Shown here piece by piece: positions 23,768 through 43,330 of a stretch of DNA of 64,000 bases. Position 1 is the first letter of the stretch; every line of letters begins with the position of its first letter. The stretch is from Osedax fenrisi (taxonomy: Eukaryota; Annelida; Polychaeta; Sabellida; Siboglinidae), in contig OZ025243.1 in NCBI GenBank assembly GCA_964019155.1, positions 37,393,479 to 37,457,478 on the forward strand, given 5' to 3'. Under the pieces are notes generated by a model. It did no database searches. It saw only the letters and a list, made by a program, of their open reading frames with translations, and was not told the origin of the DNA. The position numbers and the translations under genes were made by a program.

Positions 23768-25419
23768 CTAAAATGACAGTCTATAATATACAGCATATAT
23801 ACATTAATAATGTTATTACTATTTAGTGATGATGGATTAATAATAGAATAATAATATATCTTTCAATTATCATAATATATGACATATGGATATATTAAAT
23901 ATATGTTAACTATATAAATTCTATGCATCTAGGAAGATATATATATATATATATATATATGAAGTAAATATATAGAGAAATGACATTTTTATAATTAAAT
24001 TTGTATAGAAATATCTTGGTCTATTATATTATATATTTATAGAATACTGTTTTTAACTAGCACATTTGATTAGAAACACAAATATATGTACAAAGGCTAC
24101 ATGGATTAGCAATCAAAGGATAACAATAACATACAAGGAGGAAAGTTATCTAGATATTTGTATCATTGCATATATATATATTGATATCGATTAAATATAA
24201 TGAAATAGTATATTCGATATTTTATATTATCAATGTGATATTACAATGTTTATTAATATAGATTTGACGAAGGCAGATACTATTAAGTAAACAATGGGAG
24301 GTGTAAAATAGGTACCATTATGCTATATTCGTATATTACTATTTTTAGTTATCTACATATTACATATTTTTATTAAGGATTATATTATTATAAATTAAAT
24401 ATATTACCAAATTATTATAATTTAGTGAATTTCTATGTTTTCGAAATATAAATATAATTTTAAGTTACAATTTTATAAAAAATAATAAATAATTATTATA
24501 ATCTATACAATATTATTTTAATTCTTGAAATATCATATTAATAAATAATAAATAAACATAAATAAAATATATATACATAATAATATATATTTTAATATTT
24601 ATCTAAATTATAAATGAATTAAATTGAGAGTTCGCACTGATTATAATCTATAATTACATATTAAATAAGTATTACGAAAAATATTATTCATAATTTTTAT
24701 ATTTATTCATAAAATTACTCAAAATACGAATACTAATTGTTTACTAAAGTATTATGTACTGACATGACGGCCAATACATCATAGATGATACAGATGATAT
24801 GATATAATACTTATTGTTAGACAGCTGGTGAAGTATCTAGCCTAGAGCTTAACAACCACTAATGTAATTACTTCATGCCATCATTGTCGTTATTATAGGG
24901 CAATAATATTAATATTGACAGTATACACAGTGTACAGTTTGAAGAGGGTAGCATTAGTAGTTACTATATAACTATTGATTTTAATATATCTTATATCATA
25001 GTTAACGTATTAGCATTTAGTATAAATAATTAAAAACAAAGTTTGTATTAATCCTAGTATATGGTAGGCTATATTATATAATTTAAGTATTTTATAATAT
25101 ATAAATCATATAATAAACAATCTAGTATTAATGGGATTCGCGTAAATCGATATAGATCTAAATCCTAGCCATTATGTAATTTAAATATAAAATATAAATG
25201 TAGTATTACTAATTTAATGTACTACATATTTATTGTTTATTATGTACGAAATACATATATCTAAAAATTAATTATTATTTATAAATATTATAAAATATAT
25301 TGATCTGATATTTACATTAAATAGAATACTACAAAACTATTGATTGGCCATATGTATTTTATTTTTTTTATTCACTAAACTATTTGTATTCTACAATTAA
25401 AATATGAAAATGTTTCAAA

Positions 25420-25640
25420 CTTCTTTGTAGTTATTTTGTGGGCAATTTACCCAACTATTATTTGATCACAAAAATATCAGATTTTTTTCATAATCAATTA
25501 TATCATCATCTTATTTAGTATATATTTATTTAGATGTATTTTTTATAAGATTTTTTTTCATAAACAATTGAAAATAAATTAATTATTTTTAGAATTTGCC
25601 CCAACTTTCAAATCCTTAAAAAGGCACCAGTAGATGGCAT
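25420..25640. repeat. Repeat related to 26118-26345 and 50517-50660
   Basis: The three copies share a run of marks: CTTTTGAATTTTG/CCC, then TTTTTTCATAATCA and a GATGTATTTTAT-like end. Some ends read GTGCCTTTTTAA or AAAAAGGCACC, which are inverse to each other and suggest short inverted termini. Non-coding, diverged. Confidence 0.5.
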
Positions 25641-26117
25641 TGTTGATATAAGTAGTAGGTGTCTAGAAGTAAAGATCTACTGGGGATAAGTGTTTAAATA
25701 ATTAATTTATAATAGTCAATATTTACAATAAGGGAGCATTTATGATTTCAAGAAATGTGACACACGATAATCCCATACTCTAAAAGTGTAGATTTCATTT
25801 TCAGCATGGCATAATTAAAAATAATTTAAACAAAGCATAATTTTGATAATATAAGTTAACATTTTTATAAAATGTAATCATAAATTTTATTTTAATAATA
25901 TAATTTTATATATCTTTTACTTTTTATTTTAGATTATAAAATTATTCACATAAATTTTAATAAATGAATTTTATTATTCTATTTTCTTCTCTTAATATTA
26001 AAAGATTAAGACTTTTTCAATCACATACGCATTATACTAAATCTGATATTAGTATTATATTATTATTATTATATTTATTTTTTTGTACAGATTTTCGATA
26101 ATTTTTTATAAGTATTC

Positions 26118-26345
26118 TCAATGTTGTGCCTTTTTAAAGGGTATTTTCTAGGCAATTCCCTTATTATTTTGTGCTTGTTAACTTTTGAATTTTGCCCAAA
26201 AAAAAATCTATTTTTCCTAATCATAATCCTATTAATTTATTATAAATCAGTAGGTGTATTTTATTAGATTATTTTTCATATAACAATGAAAACAAAAAAT
26301 TATTTTTGGAATATGCAACGTAATTTTCAAATACTAAAAAGGACC
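26118..26345. repeat. Second copy of the GTGCCTTTTTAA repeat
   Basis: Begins GTGCCTTTTTAA and ends near AAAAAGGACC; similar in layout to 25420-25640. Confidence 0.5.
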
Positions 26346-26779
26346 TTATATTAATGCATTCACTTTCAAATTGATAACACTAATCTGTGTACTGAATCTA
26401 ATTTCTTACACGGTGCTGAAAGAAATACATATTACACCACATTCTATTGCTATTCTACCATTTAATCAAAGATCTTCACCACCACCGTTATTTATAAATG
26501 TCATTATTTGTCTCTATGGTATGTGGGATACATTTATATACAATTTAATTTTTTATAAAATGTAAATATATTAAGAGAGATATTAGATAGGTATCACATG
26601 AAATATACAGGGTATGATAACTTTCACTTTGAATTATAAATGTTGTAAAAAACTTATTTCAAACTATTAATGCGTGTAATGTATTTAATTTTATTAAAAT
26701 ATTAACTATAGTTTCCTCATGTATTCTACGGAAATCTATGACTTGGGATGTTAACATGTAGTATTAAATATAAATGTAT

Positions 26780-27010
26780 TAGTACGCGGGTTGAAGCCCG
26801 GTCAGGTCCAATAAAATAGGTCTTTAAATAATATTTATAATATTGAAGTGATCTTATATAATTGTGTATAAATAATTGATCAACTCTCGTTAAAACCATG
26901 GATGCCTTAACATGAGAGCGGCTTTGAAGGGACATTAGAGCCATATTGTTATAACTTATAAGTGAAAACTTGATTTAAGTTCATGGGTAGAATGAAAGTA
27001 CTCTACCAAA
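26780..27010 (+). mobile_element. tRNA-derived SINE, 5'-truncated copy
   Basis: Retains a B-box-like GCGGGTTGAAGCCCG followed by the same body as 17100-17320 (the ATGGATGCCTTAAC stretch and the GAAGGGACATTAGAG stretch) and an (AAT)n tail. The A-box half is lost. Confidence 0.75.
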
Positions 27011-27267
27011 ATAACAATAATAATATATATATTATATATATATATATATATCTATATTTATATATTTGATAGTTAATTTATATATACAATTAATAATAAA
27101 CATCAATGTTCTATATTGAGCGGATATAGATATAATTAATAAACATAAATGATCTTTACGAATACAATTACATAGATTCTATTTAAATTTTAAACGAGCT
27201 AAATCGATTAATTTAGCAATTCGAGATAAATATAATTCATAATCTAGCGGCACTCTTTTTTCTTTTA

Positions 27268-27690
27268 CTATTCAGGGTTGTGTGAAAACCCTAGTGAAGA
27301 TGAACAATAGCTATCGACCACGTTATCAACACTGTTTCGACGCTCCGAGTGATATTTACCCACGGTTCTTTTGATTGTAATCACAGAAGCTTAGATAGCG
27401 GGTCGACATCAAACGGACTAGAATTTACTTCATAGCTCTCAAGAGATATCATATTTATAGGTTGATTTGTCAATAAATTAAAAATTATATCGATAAAAAC
27501 AAATGAATTTCTCTGTGCAATACTTATCCGTGTCAAGTTACTTGAATGGTATGCAACAGAATCACAATCATACCTTTAAACCCTGTGTATATAACTGCAG
27601 AACTCCTCCAAGTATAGTATTAGTTAGTTTAAAACGAAAACAACTAAAGCGAGATAAAACTATTGATAAAATACTTATATTTGTATAGTG
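27268..27690. other. GC-raised island with coding-like frames on both strands
   Basis: On the minus strand 27390-27268 is open for about 40 codons after a TCTAAG acceptor (ends YCSSSLGFSHNPE and TAG). On the plus strand 27276-27366 reads GCVKTLVKMNNSYRPRYQHC and onward, and 27503-27688 is open for 61 codons (contains SYLNGMQQNHNHTFKPCVYN). At least one exon is probably here, but strand and gene cannot be decided from sequence alone. Confidence 0.35.
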
Positions 27691-28299
27691 GTAATGATTA
27701 CATGTGTGTATTAATCCTATTTAATATAACTGATAGTTAGTTACTTACTAAATGTAAGTTACTACTAATAGATAGTACAGGTTACCTGAGCTGAGGTTCA
27801 AAATAAGCGTATCATCAAAGATGTATGCAAGATTATTAACATTATTAGTAGCAATAATAATAGAATTAATAGTTACAGGAAGATTCAATGAACTACGAAA
27901 TTTAAAATTAGATTTTTGACATATTAATCATAAGATTTTGCACTGCTAAATGCATTGTCACAAACATTCCCTAAAACTAAAAAAGGTGAAAAATATGAAG
28001 ATTATTCATAATAAAAAATGTCTTATTAAAAATAATACAATTAATAAGTTTAAGATTATCAACAAGTGATATATCAATTAAAATAGCAATAAATAGTTGA
28101 TGATCATCAACAAATCAATGATAATTGACACCAGGAGAATTATAGATAATATTTTGTAAGGAGAACATATGTAGTGAAAGGACGTCTAAGGATAGAACAC
28201 CATATCAATATGTTTAGAACAAGAATAATAATTGCGTATTTTTATTGAAGTTCTATTATTCAAGTATGACATCAACTTAAAAAGACTTTTTACGTAAAA

Positions 28300-29612
28300 A
28301 CCAAAAAACCTGGTTTTTATGGTTTTTATCTGGTTTTATCGGTTTTTATCTGGTTTTATCGGTTTTTACGGTTCTTATATTAAAAACATGTACAAATTAT
28401 AATTTTTTCATAACAAAAAATAGTACTTTACTTTATATTATTTAGTAAAATAATTAAGTTTGGTAATATTTGGCTATTACATATAAATAACTATTATTAA
28501 TAATAATGTATTATCATAAAAACTATAATTTAAAAGTTAAATTAATTTGTTAAAAACCGTAAAAACCGACGAAAAAACCAATTTTAAAAACCGAATCAAC
28601 CCTGCTTTTAAAGCACTGCTTTACTTCATATTATTTAGTAAAATTATTAAGTTTGGTAATATTTGGCTATTACATATAAATAACTATTATTAATAATAAT
28701 GTATTATCATAAAAACGATATATTTTTACATTTCAATATATAAATAATTCATAATTAGAATATTCTGCCTAATGGTGGCGTAATTAAATTTGTTATCACA
28801 TAATCATTGTATCGTAGGCATGTAAGTGTAATTAGATGAGAGTCCTACCCACTCACTGATATAACATATAATGTAGGCAATTATAATTTATAATTTAAAA
28901 GTTAAATTAATTTGTTAAAAACCATAAAAACCATGGTTTTTACAACTTGAAAAACAGTAAAAACCGACGTAAAAACCCATTTGAAAAAACCAATTTTAAA
29001 AACCGAATCAACCCTGAAAATAATTAAGTTTGGTAATATTTTGCTATTACATATAAATAATTATTATTAATAATAATGTATTATCATAAAAACTATAATT
29101 TAAGTTAAATTAATTTGTTAAAAACCGTAAAAACCATGGTTTTTTCAACTTGAAAAAACCGACGAAAAAACCAATTTTAAAAACTGAATCAACCCTGCTT
29201 TTAAAGCAGTGCTTTAATTCATATTATTTAGTAAAATGATTAAGTTTGGTAATATTTGGTTATTACATATAAATAACTATTATCAATAATAATGTATTAT
29301 CATAAAAACGATATATTTTTACATTTCAATATATAAATAATTCGTAATTAGAATATTCTGCCTAATGGTGGCGTAATTAAATTTGTTATCACATAATCAT
29401 TGTATCGTAGGCATGTAAGTATAATTAGATGAGAGTCCTACCCACTCACTGATATAACATATAATGTAGGCAATTATAACCTATAATTTAAAAGTTAAAT
29501 TAATTTGTTAAAAACCATAAAAACCATGGTTTTTACAACTTGAAAAAACCGTAAAAACCGACGTAAAAACCCATTTGAAAAAACCAATTTTAAAAACCGA
29601 ATCAACCCTGAT
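28300..29612. repeat. Tandemly duplicated composite repeat (about 590-bp unit, two copies)
   Basis: A short block (28425-28604) plus a long block (28605-29018) is repeated as 29019-29196 plus 29197-29610. Every block ends with AAAACCGAATCAACCCTG. The left edge (28300-28378) is GGTTTTTA-rich and the block ends are TAAAAACC-rich, so the whole is loosely inverted at its margins. No ORF. It looks like a non-autonomous element that has been tandemly duplicated. Confidence 0.8.
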
Positions 29613-29904
29613 ACTAAGTATGTCGAATGTCTATAAACTGATTTCATTCATGTATTCATTCATATAATATATAAGTAAGAACATAATCGTCAACATCATG
29701 TTGAACATGCCACTAATGAATATTGTTATATCATTATTATAATCGATATAATTATTATAATAATAATATTATAATAATTATTATTATATATTATATTATT
29801 ATAATACTAGAATACGATAAATATGTACCATTCACTGAATTATTCATATATTATATGATATAGTGAATTATTATCTGAATTATTATATAAAGTTATGACC
29901 ATCT

Positions 29905-30162
29905 TTAATATGATCTTAGATTAAATAACGCTGTATAGCTAACATCATCGGGAGATTTGTATTTAATAATACAATGAAGACCTTCATCCGAAATATCATA
30001 TTTAATGACATTCTGTATTGCGGCTAAATCAGTCTCGTAGAAATTACTCATTCCACAAAATATTACACGATTAATTATATCAGGCATATCCATTGCTAAA
30101 CTAATATGTATGTATATTAAAACTATCAAAATTGAATATACTCTATTTAAATTATATAGCAT
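29905..30162 (-). CDS. Possible small secreted protein or exon, unrecognised
   Basis: 85 codons from ATG to TAA on the minus strand. The first about 23 residues (MLYNLNRVYSILIVLIYIHI...) look like a signal peptide, followed by a mixed sequence with two cysteines (RVIFCGMSNFYETDL, EGLHCIIKYKSPDD). A donor-like GAT|GTTAGC follows SPDD, and an acceptor-like TTTAG precedes MDMPDII, so the real coding unit could be an exon of a larger gene. Codon content is better than the surrounding AT background. No family recognised. Confidence 0.4.
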   Translation of the reverse strand: MLYNLNRVYSILIVLIYIHISLAMDMPDIINRVIFCGMSNFYETDLAAIQNVIKYDISDEGLHCIIKYKSPDDVSYTALFNLRSY

Positions 30163-31908
30163 TTTTATTCACTAAAATAATTTAAATGCATAATTAATTA
30201 TACATTAATAAAGTGTAATACATGTATAATACATTAGTTCAATATATGAGAAACTTTTATATTAGAGATCATGTTGACAAAAATGTAAATTTATCCATGG
30301 TTACATTCAATACATTTATTAGGCTTGTATATATTTTAAAGCTAAAGCATATAATATTTATATATATTAATTCAATATTGAACCTTAACCTTAAATGAAT
30401 ATTACCAAGCACATTGGAATCAATATAACAATTATACACAAGCAATACATAAGACAATACAGAACGAAGAAGCTATAAATGTTGACTATATATTTTGTTT
30501 GCAAACAATAATAAAATATATTACCTATACACATAGATATAGAGTACCATACGTATTGTACTACATATCTATGACAATACACAATATAATGAAAATAACA
30601 ATACATATATTCGCATGAAAATGTGTATAATAATTTCTAACAGTTTTTAAAATTAAAATTGAATAGATATATTAAAATATATAATTTATATATATATTGA
30701 AATATAATTTTAATCTTCTAAAATAAAATGTTACCAAAGAAACCGACATTGTAAATATATAACCCCTACCACTAAAATTGATTATGGATAATGCCTAATT
30801 TGTTTTATAGGAGGTATTACTAATACCGTATTTGTAAGGTTGTAATTATATCATAACATTATCATTAGTTTATTATCCTAGAAAATATCATTAGTATATT
30901 ATCCTAGTAGTATTATAAATTATTGAAATAAATATGTTAATTATATAGCAACCCATATATATATATAGGAATATGCTATTAACCACTGTAATATAATATA
31001 AAATTTAAACAATATTTTAAATACATATATAATATATTTAACCTCCGATATTTAACTATATATCTTATTTATTACATAAGTACAAATACAATTTTAAGAT
31101 TAAATATTATATTGAATCAATAAATAATTTTAATGACTAATTATTTTTAACAAATTGACAAATATATTTCTTTCTATAGAATGTAGGTTATTATAATTTA
31201 TAATTTCCATTTTTAATATTAATATTAAATACATAATCTATGTTATATTTTAGATAACAAACATAAACTAAGTTTCGTGGGATATGAAACAAATCGTGTT
31301 CGACTGATTAATAGATAATATATCATAGATACTATATAATAGTAGTATCGAGGACTGTCCTTTGTAGTATTAGTGGAATGGAGGTTAAAATGGAAAGTAT
31401 GGTATTGTGGAGAATGTAAATACTTTTTAAATTGAACAGATAGAACAACATTTTGTATATGCATAATTATCAGTAAGATAGGCTCTGTTTTTTAGATAAA
31501 TAAAAAAATAGTTATAGTAATATACCTCTTGTTCGGAAGATAGTTAACATACATTTATATATATTATATTTAAATAATGACATTGTATACAAATAAGCCA
31601 TAACACATAAAATTACATTATTATTCATAACAATTACAGTTTATAGACGACGTCAATTAGACGCGTCACATTTCAAACATAATATTATATATATATATAT
31701 ATATTATAATATTATTATTATATAACTCTAATAGTGAATATTCAATTCGGATATGGGATATTTTGGAGAACGTAGGACAACCTATACTTTTGAAACACAT
31801 ACTACCATGATACATTTTAATTTATATAATAATAAAATAGGGTTTCATTCTTCTTAATTCCTAATACGACTTCATTTTTCCATATTTATAACAATAACAA
31901 ATACCTAA

Positions 31909-38457
<6,549 letters not shown>

Positions 38458-38503
38458 GTTGAGTGTAGAGTGGAAATAGAATATGTTAATAAATAAAATG
38501 GAA

Positions 38504-38566
<63 letters not shown>

Positions 38567-38814
38567 CTCGAGTAATTATAAGTATTTGTATATGAAATAT
38601 AGGAAATATGTATATGTATACATATTTCCCTATGGGGAATCTATATAGTTTCTGAAAACCAGTTTAATTGCAATTAGAAGCAATACATGCTATGTCTATA
38701 ATAATTTAACACAACAATAAGTAAACTGTTATATTAAGGATATTATGAAGGATACTATTATGAATTATATTCTTATACATTTTATTTTCAATCAAATATA
38801 AACTTAATTTAAAA

Positions 38815-39175
38815 ATGTTATGGTATAACTGGTATTTCCATATTGAATACCATATAATTCATAAAGTTATACCATTATATTTAATAGCTAATGGTATAAC
38901 TACAAATTACAAATGTTATACCATATAATTCGTAATCTTATACCATTTAAATTAAGCTATATGGTATAACTAAAAAAAACAAATGTTATACTATATAATT
39001 TGTGATCTTATACCATTTCAATTAATCTATATGGTATAATTAAAAAAATCAAATGTTATACCATATAATATGTGATCTTATACCATTTAACGTAATTGTA
39101 TGGTATAACTCGTATTTCCATATGTTATACCATATATTTCATAATGTTATACCCTTATTTTTAACAGTTTAGTAG
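38815..39175 (-). repeat. GTTATACCATA-rich array (right arm, inverted)
   Basis: Alternating TGGTATAAC and GTTATACCATAT words. The outer edge TACCCTTATTTTTAACAGT is, when inverted, ACTGTTAAAAATAAGGGTA, close to the left arm's edge. The two arms could be the subterminal regions of a single 3.2-kb element (35985-39175). Confidence 0.75.
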
Positions 39176-39781
39176 ACCTATAGTAATTTATAAAATTAAA
39201 AAAAAATATGAATGTATCACAATTGTGTGTATTATTTAAGTTTATAGGTATAATAAATACCTAATTGATGTGATATAATTGGACTAAACTTGATATAAAG
39301 TAACGTCATCTAGTGTATTAATGCTTGGCCACCTTAATAATTTCAATTAGAAGAGCAAAAATGAAAAAATTATTCGGTGTATCTTGGATATATGATTCAT
39401 CTACTAACATGCATCTATATTAAATAAATTATCGAATTAAGACTACTATTTATAAAGTTATATAATACTATTAAAACTGGCCACATTACCCATATTTACC
39501 CTATATATAAAAGTTCTATAGAATTTCACTATATATATATATTGATAACCATTATCTAAATATTTAATAAAATAGGATCCATTATTAAATATGTTTTCTT
39601 ATATTAGTATTACGATATTTGCATTTTAAAATAATCATTGACATTATAATTCTAATGTCTTTGAAAATAACGATAATAAAATAATAAAATCATAATAATA
39701 ATAGTATTCATTATAATTTCAAATTATCGAATTATATTTGATATTATTACACGTATTTAGTTAATACATTTACATTTTAAT

Positions 39782-40105
39782 ATGTATTTGTTACATATGT
39801 TATATTCAATAATAGGATTGTCCACTATTCGTAGTTATGGGTCTAATAACTTCATTTTAAAACACAGCAATATTATGAATAACCACGATTCCCTGTCAAC
39901 ATATTATTTAAACGATGAGAAATTTAATAAATTAACAATCGAAATCAGATATAACGCATTTTTAAACGATTCCTATTTACCACGCATCAGAATAAAACGT
40001 ATAAAAAGAGACACTGGTATCAATGATTTCAAATGTAAAAATGATATTGACTCAACAATTAATAAAGAAAATAGTCAATATAATATATCTGAATTTTATT
40101 ATGAG
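39782..40105 (+). CDS. SORT1: Sortilin exon 1: signal peptide, propeptide, furin-type site
   Basis: ATG at 39782; the hydrophobic start (MYLLHMLYSIIGLS) is a short but plausible signal peptide. The basic run RIRIKRIKR at residues 68-76 is followed by DTG, placing propeptide cleavage almost where vertebrate sortilin has it (around residue 77). The mature start continues FKCKND with the first cysteine. Donor GAG|GTTAGA at 40106, phase 0. Confidence 0.8.
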
Positions 40106-40672
40106 GTTAGAATTAGTTTATAATTCACAAAATTTATCGTATTTCTAATTTATAAATATATTTAAACTAGTTTATCATTTAATAGTTATATATTTAATGT
40201 TTATATATAATTATTTAAAAATATAATGATTTTATAACTTACAGTTTATTTTTGAATAACTAATAATTTAATATGATTTAATAATAATTATATAATTATT
40301 ATATTACATTAAAGTAATATATATATAATATATAATTACATACACAAATTTATATATAATTATATTAATACCTAATTATATAAAACATTTATTTTAAATA
40401 AGGAAAATTAAATAAAATCAAAAAATTCATACATATTAATATGTTAGGTAGTTTACAACATTATATTTTATTACAACATTAACATTATATTTTATTTTAA
40501 TAATATAAATTCCTATTCATTATGCCCTATCCTTATTCCATATTGCATTCATATATTTAAAGCCTTAAAACCATATTTACAAGATTTTATATCGAAGAAA
40601 TACCCTAATAAGTATAATTTTGATTTATATATTTTATTTATTCCAAGTTTCCAACTATTATTAAAAATATAA

Positions 40673-40714
<42 letters not shown>

Positions 40715-41118
40715 TTTGAACTTATAATTATAATTACAAATTCTACAGAAATAATAAACGTAGTATATAAATATTTAATATTTTAGATAATATAGAAAAT
40801 GAAATGTGTTATATATAGTTATATATGATATAAAAGTATGACCACAATACACAGAATACATTTAATGGCGTATCTATAAGTATGGAGTGGTCCCACAACG
40901 AAGTAACTGTTAGTTTACGTGTGTGTAACCTATTACCTATATATAAATATATGTAGGTTTTATTAAAAACTAATATATTTATTTAATTAATATTCATGTA
41001 TCGAGTATTCAAGTATATACTATATATATATATATATATATAGTATACTCTATATGTATAATGTTTGAATATGTGTATAATGTATGCCTATAATGTAAGT
41101 TAATTATATTATAAAATT

Positions 41119-41160
<42 letters not shown>

Positions 41161-41322
41161 TAATAAATTAAAAATAAATTTAAATATTACCAACATATAA
41201 TTTCATAAATATACTAATATAAACTCATATATGAGTTTATATATATATTAAATATATATATATATATATATAAATAATATTTAGTTAGTAGGTAGTATCT
41301 ACTGACTATATAGGAATATCTT

Positions 41323-41367
<45 letters not shown>

Positions 41368-42619
41368 AATAATTATTACAAATAGTAGTGTTTGCATTAA
41401 ACTCTTACTACTTTTTAAAGGATATGCTTATATGCGAAAGAAATCTATTTCAAATAACGAACATCTACATAAGGTTGGTAGTACTAAATATTCAGCACGT
41501 TTGTGCACGTGACTTCACACGTGGTGTCACGTGAGCTACGTATTACGTCACACACACATACACTCTCACACACACTCTCTCACACACGCACACACCACAC
41601 ACGCACACACGTTAACATACACACACATACACACACATACACACACCTATTTGTCACAGTACCGATGACGGAATGACTTTCAATAAACAAATCGTAACGG
41701 ATGTTGACACGAAGCGCCACCTATCCAGCGGTCAATATTCAAATATTCTGTTGCATCCAAAGAACTCGAAAATCGTAAGAGATATTTATTGATTACGTTC
41801 TATTGCAACACTTATAGTTTATTATATATGAGCTAATCGTAACTAATGGCCAACGTCCTCATTACAATTCCGTCGTTGACAATAATAATACTTTAATGTA
41901 CTTTACGCATTTATTTAAGATTTACATTCTGGGAAATAGAGAACTCTGGCTTAGTAAGGATATCGGTAAAAGTTGGTCTCTGATTAAAACTAAACAGTAC
42001 GAATTTAAAGATTTGATTTTCTCGCCTACAAAAAATATTTCAAATCTTATATTGGCCATCGATAAAAACAAGGTACGTGTATTTATGAGACGTATAATAA
42101 AATAGTTAAATAATAATATATAAAGAGGTAAAATGAACCTAATATATAATCATAAATAAAATTATATATATAGTATTAAACTTATATTAAGTAGGTTATA
42201 TATACATAATATAATTAAATTTCAATGATTTATATTAAGTTTACTTATACCTTATAACTAATACGTACATTTATTTTATCGCTTGATAATGTATACCTTA
42301 TAGTATATATATATATATATATATATACTATGTTTCTCTACTTATATCACACTCATCATAACACGTGTTCACACACTATCACACGAGTTAATCATTTTGT
42401 CTGCTCTGTTTAAATTTAATTATTAATTTTAGATATTCACTTCTTCCCTACTTATATCCGGATATTGTTTATATTTACATTTCCTACACGCGAGGACATC
42501 ACTTTATTTAAGAATATTATAAAATATATAAACTTAGTGTTTATAAACATCTATAGATGATAATAATCGTGTTGAATCAATGGCGTATATATATACGTAT
42601 GGCGTATACGCCTATGGGA

Positions 42620-42664
<45 letters not shown>

Positions 42665-42812
42665 TATGCATAGTATACAATATATGGCGTATAATGTGGT
42701 ATCACCAAGGGTATCCTCGGTATCACGTGATATGACGTACTAGTGTGAATGCATAGATATAGCCGGGCACTTTGAAATCATTTATTGCAAAATCAAAATA
42801 AATTACTAAACA

Positions 42813-42851
<39 letters not shown>

Positions 42852-42969
42852 ATATATATATTACGGATTACAAAGTTAAAATTGCATCATATTAAAAACA
42901 AATTTTCTGTTATTGAATTAATAAAATACCAATAGTATATATATATATATATAATATAACATATATTTG

Positions 42970-43044
<75 letters not shown>

Positions 43045-43292
43045 TATTCGTAATCACATAACACATTGCAGGATCTGTACCTATCTAAAGACTACGGCTT
43101 CACATGGACCCTAGTTCACAGGCATATCATCACTATCAAATGGTTTACTTTCACTTTCACTGTAACTAAATGTCATCATTCCGATCCATTCAATTAATAA
43201 TTATATTCAATTTAATATATTATTTCTATATTATATTACTTTATTATAATAATTATAGATACTGTATTTTACATCATATTATACTCTATAGA

Positions 43293-43330
<38 letters not shown>

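Larger units (their letters stand above)
22164..26700. other. AT-rich DNA upstream of the CUB exons
   Basis: It should contain the earlier exons of the CUB/LDLa gene or its promoter, but I could not identify them. It holds a CCCTA/CTACC-rich low-complexity stretch (23395-23560), (TA)n at 23728-23764 and related non-coding repeats. A short coding-like plus-strand segment (about 23180-23260, with SRETLCDGDRTVYTSQ) is too short to assign. Confidence 0.5.
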
